Positions 10,901 through 19,274 are shown, numbered from the stretch's first letter. The stretch is DNA of 34,306 bases from Cyclobacteriaceae bacterium (GCA_025055435.1 JANWWN010000032.1:1-34306), one strand, 5' to 3'. The notes: generated from the sequence alone by a model not told the origin. Made by a program: numbers and translations.

Positions 10901-11405
10901 AGAGTTGTTTTAAAATCCACCATAAGGTTTCAATATAGGCTGCTTCGTAGGTAATGTAGGGATGCTCCAGGTCAACCCAGTACCCCATTTTACGGGTCAG
11001 GTCGTCCCATTGATCCTTATACATCATTACCGTTTCACGGCATTTGCGGTTGTAATCGGCAATGGAAATTTTTTTTCCGATGTCTTCTTTGGTTATCCCC
11101 AGTTGTTTTTCTACCTGCAGTTCCACCGGTAAACCGTGCGTATCCCAACCGCCTTTGCGCTTTACCTGATAGCCCTGCAGGGTTTTAAAGCGACAGAAGA
11201 TATCTTTAATCGTCCGGGCCATAACATGGTGGATGCCCGGCGTGCCATTGGCCGAAGGCGGACCTTCATAAAAAGTGAATGAGGCTTCGCCTTCGCGGTT
11301 GTGCACCGATTTTTCAAAAATTTTCTCCTTTTCCCAGAAAGCCAGCACATCGGCTGCTATCCGGGGCAGGCTGAGTTGATTGTATTCAGGATACCTTTTC
11401 GACAT
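7899..11405 (-). CDS. ileS: Isoleucyl-tRNA synthetase with GIHH signature
   Basis: 1168-residue class I aminoacyl-tRNA synthetase that charges tRNA-Ile. The first ATP signature is GPPSANGTPGIHH (residues 48-60): the classical HxGH is replaced by GxHH. The second signature is NKMSKRLGN near residue 696. The editing (CP1) domain lies between them, with TTPWTLPSNTA and DEGTGVVHTSPTFG. A tRNA anticodon-binding domain and a long C-terminal extension follow, as in the eukaryote-like IleRS type. It starts at 11405, 45 bases below a -7 promoter box, and overlaps lspA at its end. Identity is certain; the consequence of the signature change is discussed as a finding. Confidence 0.97.
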   Translation of the reverse strand: MSKRYPEYNQLSLPRIAADVLAFWEKEKIFEKSVHNREGEASFTFYEGPPSANGTPGIHHVMARTIKDIFCRFKTLQGYQVKRKGGWDTHGLPVELQVEKQLGITKEDIGKKISIADYNRKCRETVMMYKDQWDDLTRKMGYWVDLEHPYITYEAAYIETLWWILKQLYNKGLLYKGYTIQPYSPAAGTGLSSHELNLPGTYKNVKDTSVVAQFRVIRNAQSEFLFQPAPSFGVYILAWTTTPWTLPSNTALAVGEKIRYSVIDTYNPYTYQPVRVVLATDLTGKYFSEKGSTLELSAYQPGDKVIPWKVVMETDGKSLAGIRYEQLMPYLTPLYLTENAFQVVVGDFVTTDEGTGVVHTSPTFGADDFRVARQYNIPPLTVKDEAGNEVPVVDRKGKFVRQIGEKLKEGVEKYRIKTHKPLTADDFYVKNYTDEDETHPDYKSTDVIISIILKEENKAFKVEKYEHTYPHCWRTDKPVLYYPLDSWFIRTTALKERMAELNKTINWKPESTGTGRFGNWLENLVDWNLSRSRYWGTPLPIWRTKDGSEEKCIGSIEELREEVNKAIQAGLKNPDPSVLRHEHINQLDLHRPFVDEWVLVSDSGKPMYREPDLVDVWFDSGAMPYAQWGLNPELLKKNHPEPFNEGWKGAYPADFISEGVDQTRGWFFTLHALAVLLYDSVAFKNVISTGLLLDKDGNKMSKRLGNVINPFDTLAKYGPDAVRWYMVENAPPWENLKFNLAGVEEVQRKFFGTLFNTYAFFALYANIDGYVKDEMNSAPEAARTLLDQWILSRLQELIITVTDAYNDYEPTRAARAIQEFVCDHLSNWYVRLNRKRFWQPASRGELSEDKKAAYDTLFNCLLVTAQLMSPIAPFMAEWLYKNLTDNIRDKARANSTPLQFDSVHLTTLVQPEKEQRNTELEQSMDYAQRICSMVHALRKGSKIKVRTPLKQILLPVLDEKFAERIRTVEDIIKAEVNIKSVEYLDDASGLLIKKAKPNFARLGKQYGSKVKDVAAVINALTREEINELEKQGSLQKNGFTLSKDDVLITSEDIPGWLVATDNGLTVALDITLTDELKQEGLARDFVNRIQNLRKDMGFAVLDKIAIEVDKKSLANGEGEQLMHALNRHAQYIRTETQALSLEVRENISNAVSVQLDELTLNVNIKLCS

Positions 11406-11449
11406 CAGAAAAACCGCTAACAGAGTTGATTTTCAGCTAAATAAGGGTG

Positions 11450-11457
11450 CAAAGATA
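11450..11457 (-). promoter_or_regulatory. -7 promoter box of ileS-lspA
   Basis: TATCTTTG followed by C on the minus strand, a perfect TAnnTTTG, 45 bases upstream of the ileS ATG. No clear TTTG element is found at the expected distance upstream, so only the -7 half is supported. Confidence 0.5.
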
Positions 11458-11479
11458 AGCACGAAAGGCCAATTGACGG

Positions 11480-13897
11480 CTATTCGGCTGCAGGGTGCCG
11501 GTTGTGTATCCGTATCTTGTTCAGGTCAATGGTCTGATCTTCTTCTTCGGTGTAGAAGTTACCGTCCACATCGTCAATCGGTAAGTAGCCGGAAGTAGCA
11601 GTTTTGTACTTATCAAACGTAAGTATCAGCGCCGGAAGCAACACCAGGTTGGTGAGCATGGACATGAACAACGTTATGGACGTGAGTTTGCCTAGGGCAA
11701 TGGTGCCGCCAAACGAAGAGAACGTGAAGATGATGAAGCCGGCAAACAGAATAATGGACGTGTAAATCATACTCTTGCCGGTTTCCAGTATCGTGTTGGT
11801 AACGGCAACGGGTATAAAGAATTTTCTGGCATGCAGTTCCTGACGGTATTTGGCCAGGAAATGAATGGAGTAATCAACCGAAATACCAAAAGCTATGCTG
11901 AATATCAACACCGTGCTTGGTTTCAGGGGTATGCCGAAATATCCCATCAGGCCGGCAGTAATCAGCATGGGAATTATGTTGGGAATAAGTGCAATGACAA
12001 TCATGCGCACATTGGCAAACAGCAGTCCCATGGTTACCGATATGAGAACGAATGCCAGCAAGAGGCTGCCTTTGAGGTTGGATATTAAAAATGAATTTCC
12101 TTTTACAAATAAGGGCGTTGTGCCGGTAATTTTTACTGTGATGGGTGTGTCTTTGAATACAGAATCTATTCCGGGCCTGATAACGCGGTTGATGAGTGAA
12201 TCCATTTTATTCGAGCCGATGTCGGCCATCTGAACCGAAATGCGCATTACCTGCAGGGTTGAATCGACAAATGAATGAAAAAGGCCGGAGCTGTCGGACT
12301 GTCCTTTCAGATAAGGCAGAATGAAATTCCTTTCGCGGCTATCGGGCAGGCCGTATCGTGCAGGGTTGTTGTTATAGAACGCCTGCCGGGCAGCCTTTAC
12401 AAAACTAACCAGTGATACGGGCGTGGAAAGGTCGGGCTGGGCTGCCAGAAATTTTTCCAGTTCTTCAATTTTCTGCAGGTTTTTTACATCAATCACACCT
12501 CTGCGTTTGCCGGTGTCCACCACCAGTTCCAATGGCATTACCCCGCTGAAGTTTTGTTCAAAGAAACGCAGGTCTTTAATTACCGTGCTGTCTTCCGGCA
12601 AATCATCCACCATATACGAAATGGTGTGAATACGCAGCATTCCGATAACGGCCAGTACCACAACCGTAATTGTTACAGCATAAATGACAAGCCGGTTACG
12701 GTGCACCTGAATATCAATGAATTGCAGAAATACATTCAGCGGCTTGATATCGAGATGGCGAAGATGTTTGGCGGATGGGGGTGGCATCCACGAAAAGAAC
12801 CCGGGTATTAAAATTAAACTCACCACAAAGGTGGCCATCACATTAAGCCCGGCTACAATACCAAACTCGCGCAGCACGGTAATATCGGCAGTAAGCAGTA
12901 CCAAAAAACCAATAGCGGTGGTCAGGTTGGTAAGAAAAGTGGCCAGGCCCACCTTGCGAATCACCCGGCTTATGGCCAGGAGCTTATTACGATGTGCTGC
13001 ATACTCGGCATGGTATTTATTCATGAGGTACACCGCATTGGGTATGCCGATAACCACGATGATGGGCGGCAGTAAACCACTAAGCAGCGTAATTTTATAG
13101 CCCAGTAATTCAATGGTGCCCAACACCCAGATTACCACAATACCGATAACCACCAGCGGGAAAATCATGGCCCGCACAGAGCGGAAGAACAGATACAAAA
13201 TGATAGCCGTTACCACCACCGACAGCGCAAGAAACAACTGCAACTCACGGTTTACCTCCTGCGAAATCACCGAACGCACAAAAGGCAGGCCGGCATAGTG
13301 TAAGTCTATACCGGTACTGCGGGTAAACTGCCCGCCTCTTTCCAGTATTTCATTGGTCAGCACCGTACGCTTACTTGAAGCCAGCACTTCTTTATCAACG
13401 GTAAGCAGGATGGCAATGGCACCGTTTTCTTCATTTACAATTCTTCCGAAATAGAATTTCTGTTTACGGCTTTCTTTTAACAGGCTGTCCAGTTCTTTTT
13501 GCGATTTGATTTTAGGCGGGAAGATATCCTGTAGTATAAACTGCTTGCGGGCGGTATCCTTTACCATCATCTTTATCTGCGGAAGCGAAATGACATTGGT
13601 TACTCCGTCAATCCACTTCAGCGCCACACACAGCTCGCGCAGCTTTTCAAAGTTTTTATAGTTATAAATACTGCTGTCCTTTAAACCGATGGCGATGACG
13701 TTACCATCTTCTCCGAATTGTTTACGGAACTTATCAAAAAAAACCTGCTCGGGGTCATGTGCAGGTACCGTGCCGCGGAAATCATAGCTCAGTTCGGCCT
13801 TTCGGGCATGGATGGCCATCCACACCGTAATGAGCAGGATGATAGCGGTGAGCGGCAGCTTGTATTTGATAATAAAATGAGCGATTCCTGTCCACAT
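11480..13897 (-). CDS. MMPL/RND-superfamily exporter
   Basis: 805-residue inner-membrane protein with the duplicated RND layout. A helix is followed by a periplasmic domain and a helix bundle (about residues 225-375), then the same again in the second half. The second half carries GISVDYSIHF (about residue 670), the GxxxD motif that supports proton coupling in MMPL proteins. The equivalent first-half stretch GIPNAVYLMNKY has Asn instead of Asp. Proteins of this size in Bacteroidota are annotated as MMPL or HAE3-type exporters of lipids or hydrophobic compounds; the substrate is unknown. The ATG at 13897 lies just after a -7 box, and the gene is not part of an obvious operon. Confidence 0.85.
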   Translation of the reverse strand: MWTGIAHFIIKYKLPLTAIILLITVWMAIHARKAELSYDFRGTVPAHDPEQVFFDKFRKQFGEDGNVIAIGLKDSSIYNYKNFEKLRELCVALKWIDGVTNVISLPQIKMMVKDTARKQFILQDIFPPKIKSQKELDSLLKESRKQKFYFGRIVNEENGAIAILLTVDKEVLASSKRTVLTNEILERGGQFTRSTGIDLHYAGLPFVRSVISQEVNRELQLFLALSVVVTAIILYLFFRSVRAMIFPLVVIGIVVIWVLGTIELLGYKITLLSGLLPPIIVVIGIPNAVYLMNKYHAEYAAHRNKLLAISRVIRKVGLATFLTNLTTAIGFLVLLTADITVLREFGIVAGLNVMATFVVSLILIPGFFSWMPPPSAKHLRHLDIKPLNVFLQFIDIQVHRNRLVIYAVTITVVVLAVIGMLRIHTISYMVDDLPEDSTVIKDLRFFEQNFSGVMPLELVVDTGKRRGVIDVKNLQKIEELEKFLAAQPDLSTPVSLVSFVKAARQAFYNNNPARYGLPDSRERNFILPYLKGQSDSSGLFHSFVDSTLQVMRISVQMADIGSNKMDSLINRVIRPGIDSVFKDTPITVKITGTTPLFVKGNSFLISNLKGSLLLAFVLISVTMGLLFANVRMIVIALIPNIIPMLITAGLMGYFGIPLKPSTVLIFSIAFGISVDYSIHFLAKYRQELHARKFFIPVAVTNTILETGKSMIYTSIILFAGFIIFTFSSFGGTIALGKLTSITLFMSMLTNLVLLPALILTFDKYKTATSGYLPIDDVDGNFYTEEEDQTIDLNKIRIHNRHPAAE

Positions 13898-13904
13898 GCG
13901 TGGC

Positions 13905-13912
13905 CAAAACTA
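13905..13912 (-). promoter_or_regulatory. -7 promoter box of the MMPL exporter
   Basis: TAGTTTTG on the minus strand matches TAnnTTTG and ends 7 bases before the ATG at 13897. A TTG about 22 bases upstream of the box may be the -33 element. The geometry predicts a transcript with almost no leader. Confidence 0.45.
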
Positions 13913-13933
13913 AGGAATTTATATGAGCCTTCT

Positions 13934-14110
13934 TCAAGAAACCCCTTGAACGGTAAGTATCAGCGGGTCCTGGTTTAGCAACCTGCTGATGTTATACATG
14001 CGGTACAGCAGATTTGAATCGGACGGGTGTTCGAAGAAGTTTTCAACGATTATGGCAAAAAATTTATGTTCGCCTTTCTCCCTCCGTGAAGGTCGGCCAC
14101 GAAAGTACAA
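13934..14110 (-). pseudogene. C-terminal remnant of an MtfA-like (M90) zinc peptidase
   Basis: Between glyS and the MMPL gene an open minus-strand frame without a credible start encodes HKFFAIIVENFFEHP followed by LLYRMYNISRLLNQDPL and a stop. The pattern (E/H)xFFAxxxExFFexP, then about 20 residues, then hxQDPL is that remembered for the C-terminus of MtfA/M90 metallopeptidases (E. coli MtfA regulates the PTS repressor Mlc). The HExxH catalytic part is absent, and the frame stops at 14111 upstream. It is most simply a decayed 3' end of a gene whose remainder was lost. The family call is from memory of a short stretch. Confidence 0.55.
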
Positions 14111-14139
14111 TTACACCGCAACCGGGATTAACTTCACCA

Positions 14140-15708
14140 TTATGGAAGTGCCAGCTTTTTCAGCAAGGTATTTACCGAGCAGGCTTCCGTAAGCAACTTT
14201 TCCAGGTGTGTCACCGGCACGCGCTCCTGCTTCATGGTATCGCGGTGCCGAATGGTTACCGTATCGTCCTGCAACGTCTGGTGATCAACCGTTACACAAT
14301 ATGGTGTACCAATAGCATCCTGTCTGCGGTACCTCCTGCCTATGGTGTCTTTATCTTCGTAGTAGCACTTCAGGCTGAACTTCAGCTGTTGTACGATTTG
14401 CTGCGCCTTTTCCGGCAGGCCATCTTTCTTAACCAAAGGAAGAACGGCAACCTTTACAGGTGCCAGGACGGGCGGAATGCTCAATACCACACGTTCACCT
14501 CCGTCCTCACCTTCAGCCGAAGTTACCTTTTCTTCGCGGTAGGCAGCCGATAAAACCGCCATCACCATGCGATCCAGTCCGATGGATGTTTCAATAACGT
14601 AAGGAATGTAGCTTTGATTGGTATCCGGATCGAAGTATTGCAGTTTCTTACCGGAATATTGCTCGTGATTTTTCAGATCGAAGTCCGTACGCGAATGAAT
14701 CCCCTCCAGTTCGCGGAAACCCATGGGAAAGTTAAACTGAATATCGCAGGCGGCATTGGCGTAATGTGCCAGATTGAGGTGGTCGTGAAAGCGGTAATTG
14801 TGTTCACCCAATCCGAGCGCGAGGTGCCAATTCAGGCGGTGCTCCTTCCAGAAAGCATACCATTTCATTTCTTCACCCGGCTTTACAAAAAACTGCATTT
14901 CCATCTGCTCGAATTCGCGCATGCGGAAAATGAACTGGCGCGCCACGATTTCATTACGGAAGGCTTTGCCCGTTTGGGCAATGCCAAACGGTATTTTCAT
15001 GCGGCCCGTTTTCTGAACATTTAAAAAGTTGACAAAAATACCCTGGGCCGTTTCCGGGCGCAGATAAATTTTGCTGGCCTCTTCGGCAAGCGAACCGATT
15101 TCGGTGGAGAACATGAGGTTAAACTGGCGGACATCGGTCCAGTTGCGTGACCCGGACTCGGGATCGGCAATCTCCAGGTCAATAATAAGCTGCTTCAGTG
15201 CGGCCATATCGCCTGAGCCCATCGCCTGCTTCAGCTTTTCATTAACTTCACCGACCTTTTTACGATATTCCAGCACACGCGGGTTGGTGGAGAGAAACAA
15301 TTCGCGGTTAAAATTTTCACCAAAACGCCTGGCTGCCTTCTCTGCTTCCTTTTCAATTTTGTCTTCCAGTTTCTCCACATACTTTTCGATAAGCTGGTCG
15401 GCCCGGTATCGTTTTTTCGAGTCGCGGTTGTCAATCATCGGGTCATTGAATGCATCTACATGGCCGGAGGCTTTCCATACGGTAGGGTGCATGAAAATTG
15501 CCGCATCAATACCCACGATGTTATCGTGCAGCAGGGTCATGGCCTTCCACCAGTAATCGCGAATGTTAAACTTCAGCTCGGCACCGTTCTGGCCGTAGTC
15601 GTACACGGCACTGAGGCCATCATAAATTTCGCTGGAAGGGAAAATGAATCCGTACTCCTTGGCGTGCGAAATAATTTTTTTGAGCTGGTTATCGTCTGCT
15701 TGTGCCAT
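14140..15708 (-). CDS. glyS: Glycyl-tRNA synthetase, single-chain dimeric type
   Basis: Class II aminoacyl-tRNA synthetase that charges tRNA-Gly. I use the ATG at 15708 (MAQADDNQLKK), giving 522 residues; an in-frame TTG three codons upstream overlaps the -7 promoter box. Family marks are FPSSEIYDGL near residue 25, RPETAQGIFVNFLN near 215-230, and the motif-2 region ARQFIFRMREFEQMEMQFF. Motif 3 is ETSIGLDRMVMAVL near residue 375. An anticodon-binding domain (VAVLPLVKKDG onwards) is at the C-terminus. This is the alpha2 form, not the alpha/beta GlyQ-GlyS form. It is transcribed away from the stress-protein gene. Confidence 0.96.
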   Translation of the reverse strand: MAQADDNQLKKIISHAKEYGFIFPSSEIYDGLSAVYDYGQNGAELKFNIRDYWWKAMTLLHDNIVGIDAAIFMHPTVWKASGHVDAFNDPMIDNRDSKKRYRADQLIEKYVEKLEDKIEKEAEKAARRFGENFNRELFLSTNPRVLEYRKKVGEVNEKLKQAMGSGDMAALKQLIIDLEIADPESGSRNWTDVRQFNLMFSTEIGSLAEEASKIYLRPETAQGIFVNFLNVQKTGRMKIPFGIAQTGKAFRNEIVARQFIFRMREFEQMEMQFFVKPGEEMKWYAFWKEHRLNWHLALGLGEHNYRFHDHLNLAHYANAACDIQFNFPMGFRELEGIHSRTDFDLKNHEQYSGKKLQYFDPDTNQSYIPYVIETSIGLDRMVMAVLSAAYREEKVTSAEGEDGGERVVLSIPPVLAPVKVAVLPLVKKDGLPEKAQQIVQQLKFSLKCYYEDKDTIGRRYRRQDAIGTPYCVTVDHQTLQDDTVTIRHRDTMKQERVPVTHLEKLLTEACSVNTLLKKLALP

Positions 15709-15714
15709 AAGGCG

Positions 15715-15722
15715 CAAATATA
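15715..15722 (-). promoter_or_regulatory. -7 promoter box of glyS
   Basis: TATATTTG on the minus strand is a perfect TAnnTTTG ending 7 bases before the chosen glyS ATG, so the transcript should be leaderless or nearly so. It also supports the start at 15708 over the longer in-frame reading. Confidence 0.45.
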
Positions 15723-15787
15723 CGGTAATGTTAAGTTTGGTTCGGATTACAAATGGGTATAGGAAAAAGCATTATTTTGTCCAGACA

Positions 15788-16648
15788 ATGGAACGTTTGT
15801 TTACCCGGATGGCGCTGGCTGCCGGCTTCACGCCGAGATTGAGCGCTTTGTTAAAAGAAGCGCACCGGTTAAGTGAGTTGTGGCAAAGTGAACTGATGTT
15901 GATACATGCCGGAGAACGGCAACCGGAAGCAGAAAATAAACTGCGTGAACTGATGCGGCAAAACGGCGTTGATGCCGATAAAACCCGAATCATTTGGGAA
16001 AGCGGCCCCCCGGCCCGCTCCATTATTCGGGTATGTAAAAGAGAAAAAATTGATTTGCTGATTGCCGGTGCCCTGCACCGGGAAAAAGTACTACAGTACT
16101 ACCTGGGCAGTGTAGCACGCAAGCTGTTGCGCAAATCAGCTTGTTCGGTGCTTATGCTTACTGACCCGGCAGTTTCGCCTGTTGGTTTTAAAAACGTTGT
16201 GGTGCAGGCCGATGAGGATAACCCGTATATGCAGGAAACCGTGCGCACCGCCTGCATGCTGGCCTGCAGCGAAGGCGCATCCTGGCTGCATGTGGTGCGA
16301 ACATTAAAGTGGTACGCTTTTCTTTCGGGTGCAGAAGAATTTTCGGAAGCCGAATACGAACATACACGTAACCAGCTTATTCAAACGGAAGTAGATGATG
16401 TGCAGCGCCTGTTGAATACCATTCCTCATCCGGGTGTCAAGGTGAATATTAAACTCATCTCCGGAAAATCCGGGCACGAACTGGCCCAGTTTGCCCGACG
16501 CAAACATGCCGACCTGCTGGTAGTGAGCGCCTCACCTGTAAAGCTATCCCTCCTGGACCGTCTTATGCCAAACGACCTGGAGTACCTGTTCAGCGACCTG
16601 CCCTGTAACCTGCTGGTAGTGAAACCAAAGAAAGGGGGTGCAGCATGA
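15788..16648 (+). CDS. Tandem universal stress protein (UspA-like)
   Basis: 286 residues from the ATG at 15788. Two UspA-type alpha/beta domains follow each other: residues 1 to about 130, ending in LGSVARKLLRKSACSVLML, and about 135-280, ending in DLEYLFSDLPCNLLVVKP. Each has the hydrophobic beta strand and the G-x-V/I-A-x-x-L-L type C-terminal signature, although the nucleotide-binding GxxG(x9)G(S/T) is incomplete, so ATP binding is uncertain. The stop overlaps the start of the antiporter gene (ATGA at 16645). The two products are therefore made together, and the Usp pair probably regulates or responds to the transporter. A longer reading from 15644 would overlap glyS and is rejected. Confidence 0.85.
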   Translation: MERLFTRMALAAGFTPRLSALLKEAHRLSELWQSELMLIHAGERQPEAENKLRELMRQNGVDADKTRIIWESGPPARSIIRVCKREKIDLLIAGALHREKVLQYYLGSVARKLLRKSACSVLMLTDPAVSPVGFKNVVVQADEDNPYMQETVRTACMLACSEGASWLHVVRTLKWYAFLSGAEEFSEAEYEHTRNQLIQTEVDDVQRLLNTIPHPGVKVNIKLISGKSGHELAQFARRKHADLLVVSASPVKLSLLDRLMPNDLEYLFSDLPCNLLVVKPKKGGAA

Positions 16649-17877
16649 GCCACGCTGAAGTTGTACGCCTGTTGGTTCAACTGGGTATCATGCTCATTGC
16701 CGGGCGGATATTTGCCGAGCTGGCCCGCCGGCTGAAACAACCGGCCGTGGTAGGCGAAATTCTGGCCGGCATTCTGCTCGGTCCCACGTTTCTGGGCATG
16801 GTTTCGCCCGAAAGTTTTTCCATCCTGTTTCCCCCAGGAACTTCGTCCACTGTGCTAAGTGGCTTTGTTCAGGTTGCCGTAGTGATGCTGTTATTTATTG
16901 CCGGCATGGAAGTGGACCTGCACATTGTATGGCAGCAGGGACGACAGGCACTACTTACCAGTGCCATGGGGCTTATTATTCCGTTTTTCACCGGCTTTAT
17001 CTTTCCCTATGTTTTTCCGGATTTCTTCGGTTATGCCGATGAAGGTAAGCGCCTCACCTTCGCCCTGTTTATGGGAACTGCCATGGCCATCACCGCCCTT
17101 CCGGTAATTGCCCGGATTTTGATGGACCTTAACCTGTTCAAAACCCGGCTTGGCATGTTAATCATTTCCTCGGCCATGGTTGATGATTTTATCGGGTGGT
17201 TGATTTTTTCGGTGCTGCTGGCCATGATTGGTAAAGGTCAGAATCATGTGGCTGCCTGGCAAACCCTGCTGCTCACCCTGGGTTTTGCCGCACTTATGCT
17301 TACCCTGGGTCGTGGAGTAATTAACCGCATGCTTCCGTGGATTAACAAACGACTGGCCTGGCCCGGGGGACTGCTGTCGCTGGCACTGGCCCTGTGTTTT
17401 CTATCGGCTGCTTTTACGGAATACATCGGTATCCATGCCATTTTCGGTGCTTTTATTTTTGGCGTGGCGCTGGGCGATTCGGAATACATGAGCGAACGCG
17501 CCAAGGAAATTATCTATCAGTTTATCAACAACATATTTGCACCTTTATTTTTCGTAGCTATCGGACTGAAAGTAAACTTTGCCGTTCATTTCGATTTCTG
17601 GCTTACCGTTGTCATTCTGCTCATCGCCTTTTCAGGAAAAATTTTCGGAAGTGGCTTGAGCGCACGCCTGGGCGGATTTTCATGGAAAGAGTCGCTGGCT
17701 ACGGGTTTTGGCATGAATGCGCGCGGAGCCATGGAAATCATACTGGGAAGCATTGCCCTGGAAAACGGACTAATCAATGAAAAAGTATTTGTTTCGCTGG
17801 TCATCATGGCGCTCATTACCAGCATGAGCAGCGGCCCGCTGATGCGATGGAGTTTAAACAGGAGATGGGGGAGGTGA
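16645..17877 (+). CDS. CPA2-family cation:proton antiporter
   Basis: 410 residues, about 12-13 membrane segments, Kef/NapA-like monovalent cation/proton antiporter. RLKQPAVVGEILAGILLGPT at residues 29-48 is the CPA2 signature helix. MVDDFIGW near residue 177 holds the acidic pair in the ion-binding helix, and GFGMNARGAMEIIL near 353 is the later conserved helix. No RCK/TrkA-N domain is attached, so gating by the upstream universal stress protein is a reasonable guess. The gene overlaps the Usp gene by four bases. The 115 bases after its stop hold no recognisable feature. Confidence 0.92.
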   Translation: MSHAEVVRLLVQLGIMLIAGRIFAELARRLKQPAVVGEILAGILLGPTFLGMVSPESFSILFPPGTSSTVLSGFVQVAVVMLLFIAGMEVDLHIVWQQGRQALLTSAMGLIIPFFTGFIFPYVFPDFFGYADEGKRLTFALFMGTAMAITALPVIARILMDLNLFKTRLGMLIISSAMVDDFIGWLIFSVLLAMIGKGQNHVAAWQTLLLTLGFAALMLTLGRGVINRMLPWINKRLAWPGGLLSLALALCFLSAAFTEYIGIHAIFGAFIFGVALGDSEYMSERAKEIIYQFINNIFAPLFFVAIGLKVNFAVHFDFWLTVVILLIAFSGKIFGSGLSARLGGFSWKESLATGFGMNARGAMEIILGSIALENGLINEKVFVSLVIMALITSMSSGPLMRWSLNRRWGR

Positions 17878-17992
17878 GGGTTTTATTAAGGCATGTAGCT
17901 TAAATTCAGATTTCAATTCAGCGGGTAATTTCCTTTTTTCATCAAAAAAATTATTATTGCAGGACGTGACAAACGATAACAACAAAAAAAAC

Positions 17993-19174
17993 TTAGTAGA
18001 CCAATTTTGCAACATACAAGATATTCTTTTCTGTCAGCTTAGGATCAACTTTAAAAATCAAACGATCAAAGCTTTCCGCATAAACCAGATGACGCAGTCG
18101 ATACGGTTGTTTTATGTCATCAAAAAGCTTATTTCCTTCGAGGCTATAAAATTGCAAATAACTATCTCGTCTGAAATACATATACTTTAATGTATTCAAG
18201 TCGTCCGGCAGATTTTCATCATGAACAGGCGCCTCGTATTGTTTCGTAATAACCAGGTTGAAATCGCTGGTGTAAAATGAATGAAACGTGAGATAGTTTA
18301 ATGCATTTTGTTTTATATTATATTTTACGTAATCAGTACCAAACTGCTTGTCTGCCTGACTGAATGATACGCCTTTTGCTTTGGGAAAATAACCGGAATT
18401 TCCATTTATTTTACGAACCAGTTCTCCCACTCTGTTATACAGGTAAATACAATCTTCATGGGCAAAAACTACTGCATAAAAATTATTGGGCAACTTGTTG
18501 ATACAGGGATCCAACGGACTTAAAAAAAATTGCTGACCTAAATATGGACTGCCTTCTTCATACGGAATATAATGTTTGTAAATATTTAAATCGGGCAAAT
18601 GTACGGTAAGCAATCTCGCATTTTTGTAATAATCAGGGTTTGTCATGTAATAGTATTTATCGCTGCGTCCCAAATACTCAAACACCAACCTCTTTGAGGT
18701 GTCCCGGTAAACATTCAGATAATTGTAAAAAATGGAAAACGTATTTAGAGGATCATTTTTAATGACATTCCAGCTATTTACATAATTACCTTCTTTGTTG
18801 AATAACAGTATTTTACCACTTTGGTAATCTGCAACAAAGATTGAGTCTGGCGAAAGCGTACTAATGCCGACTGGCAAATAGTAATTTTCTGGTGCGTATC
18901 CTTTTGTCCCAACCTTTCCTATATAACTTCCATCACTGCGAAGGAGGTAAACCTGTCCATTGTTAGCCAATGAAATAATATATCCTGACTTAAAGTTGTT
19001 CATCTTAAAATACAAAAAAGAAACCGAATCCGGTTCTAAAAAAATACTGTCTGTAATAACTAGTTCGGCTTTCTGCTGCGAATGAAAAAAACTATCATTC
19101 TCACTTTTTTTTCTGCAAAATGTAAATGAAAAGGCCAAGAATATGGACAAAATTAAATTCAGTTGGTTATTCAT
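17993..19174 (-). CDS. 6-bladed beta-propeller lipoprotein (BF3164/PF17170-like)
   Basis: 393 residues. The N-terminus MNNQLNLILSIFLAFSFTFCRKK is a signal peptide with a weak lipobox (F-T-F-C) placing the lipidated Cys at about residue 20. The body repeats propeller-blade elements. VYLLRSDGSYIGKVGTKGYAPENY is followed by SIFVADYQSGKILLFNKEGNYVNSW, matching the pattern of 6-bladed propellers of Bacteroidota (strand, D/G turn, then G-x-G-x-x-P-x-E-Y). Expected place is the outer membrane or its surface; the ligand is unknown. No cysteine peptide precedes it, but a decayed piece of the common leader does (19221-19274). Confidence 0.75.
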   Translation of the reverse strand: MNNQLNLILSIFLAFSFTFCRKKSENDSFFHSQQKAELVITDSIFLEPDSVSFLYFKMNNFKSGYIISLANNGQVYLLRSDGSYIGKVGTKGYAPENYYLPVGISTLSPDSIFVADYQSGKILLFNKEGNYVNSWNVIKNDPLNTFSIFYNYLNVYRDTSKRLVFEYLGRSDKYYYMTNPDYYKNARLLTVHLPDLNIYKHYIPYEEGSPYLGQQFFLSPLDPCINKLPNNFYAVVFAHEDCIYLYNRVGELVRKINGNSGYFPKAKGVSFSQADKQFGTDYVKYNIKQNALNYLTFHSFYTSDFNLVITKQYEAPVHDENLPDDLNTLKYMYFRRDSYLQFYSLEGNKLFDDIKQPYRLRHLVYAESFDRLIFKVDPKLTEKNILYVAKLVY

Positions 19175-19220
19175 ACTGTGAATTTTATAAAATTTAGGGC
19201 CTCAACATTTTCCCCCACGT

Positions 19221-19274
19221 TCAAAAGGTGAATGTTGATCCGAAATAAATAGCCTGTTATGAATTTTACAAATT
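19221..19274 (-). repeat. Degenerate fifth copy of the leader repeat (promoter part only)
   Basis: About 54 bases align with the promoter-proximal part of the four full repeats. Shared blocks on the plus strand include AGGTGAATGTTGATCCGAA, AAATA-CCTGTTA and GAATTTTACAAAT. The hairpin-forming part and the palindrome are missing. It lies about 47 bases upstream of the propeller gene starting at 19174, in the same orientation as the others. Confidence 0.75.

Noticed and set aside
15644-15787. Longer universal stress protein starting at 15644
   Set aside because: It would overlap the divergent glyS start and its promoter and adds no Usp-like sequence.
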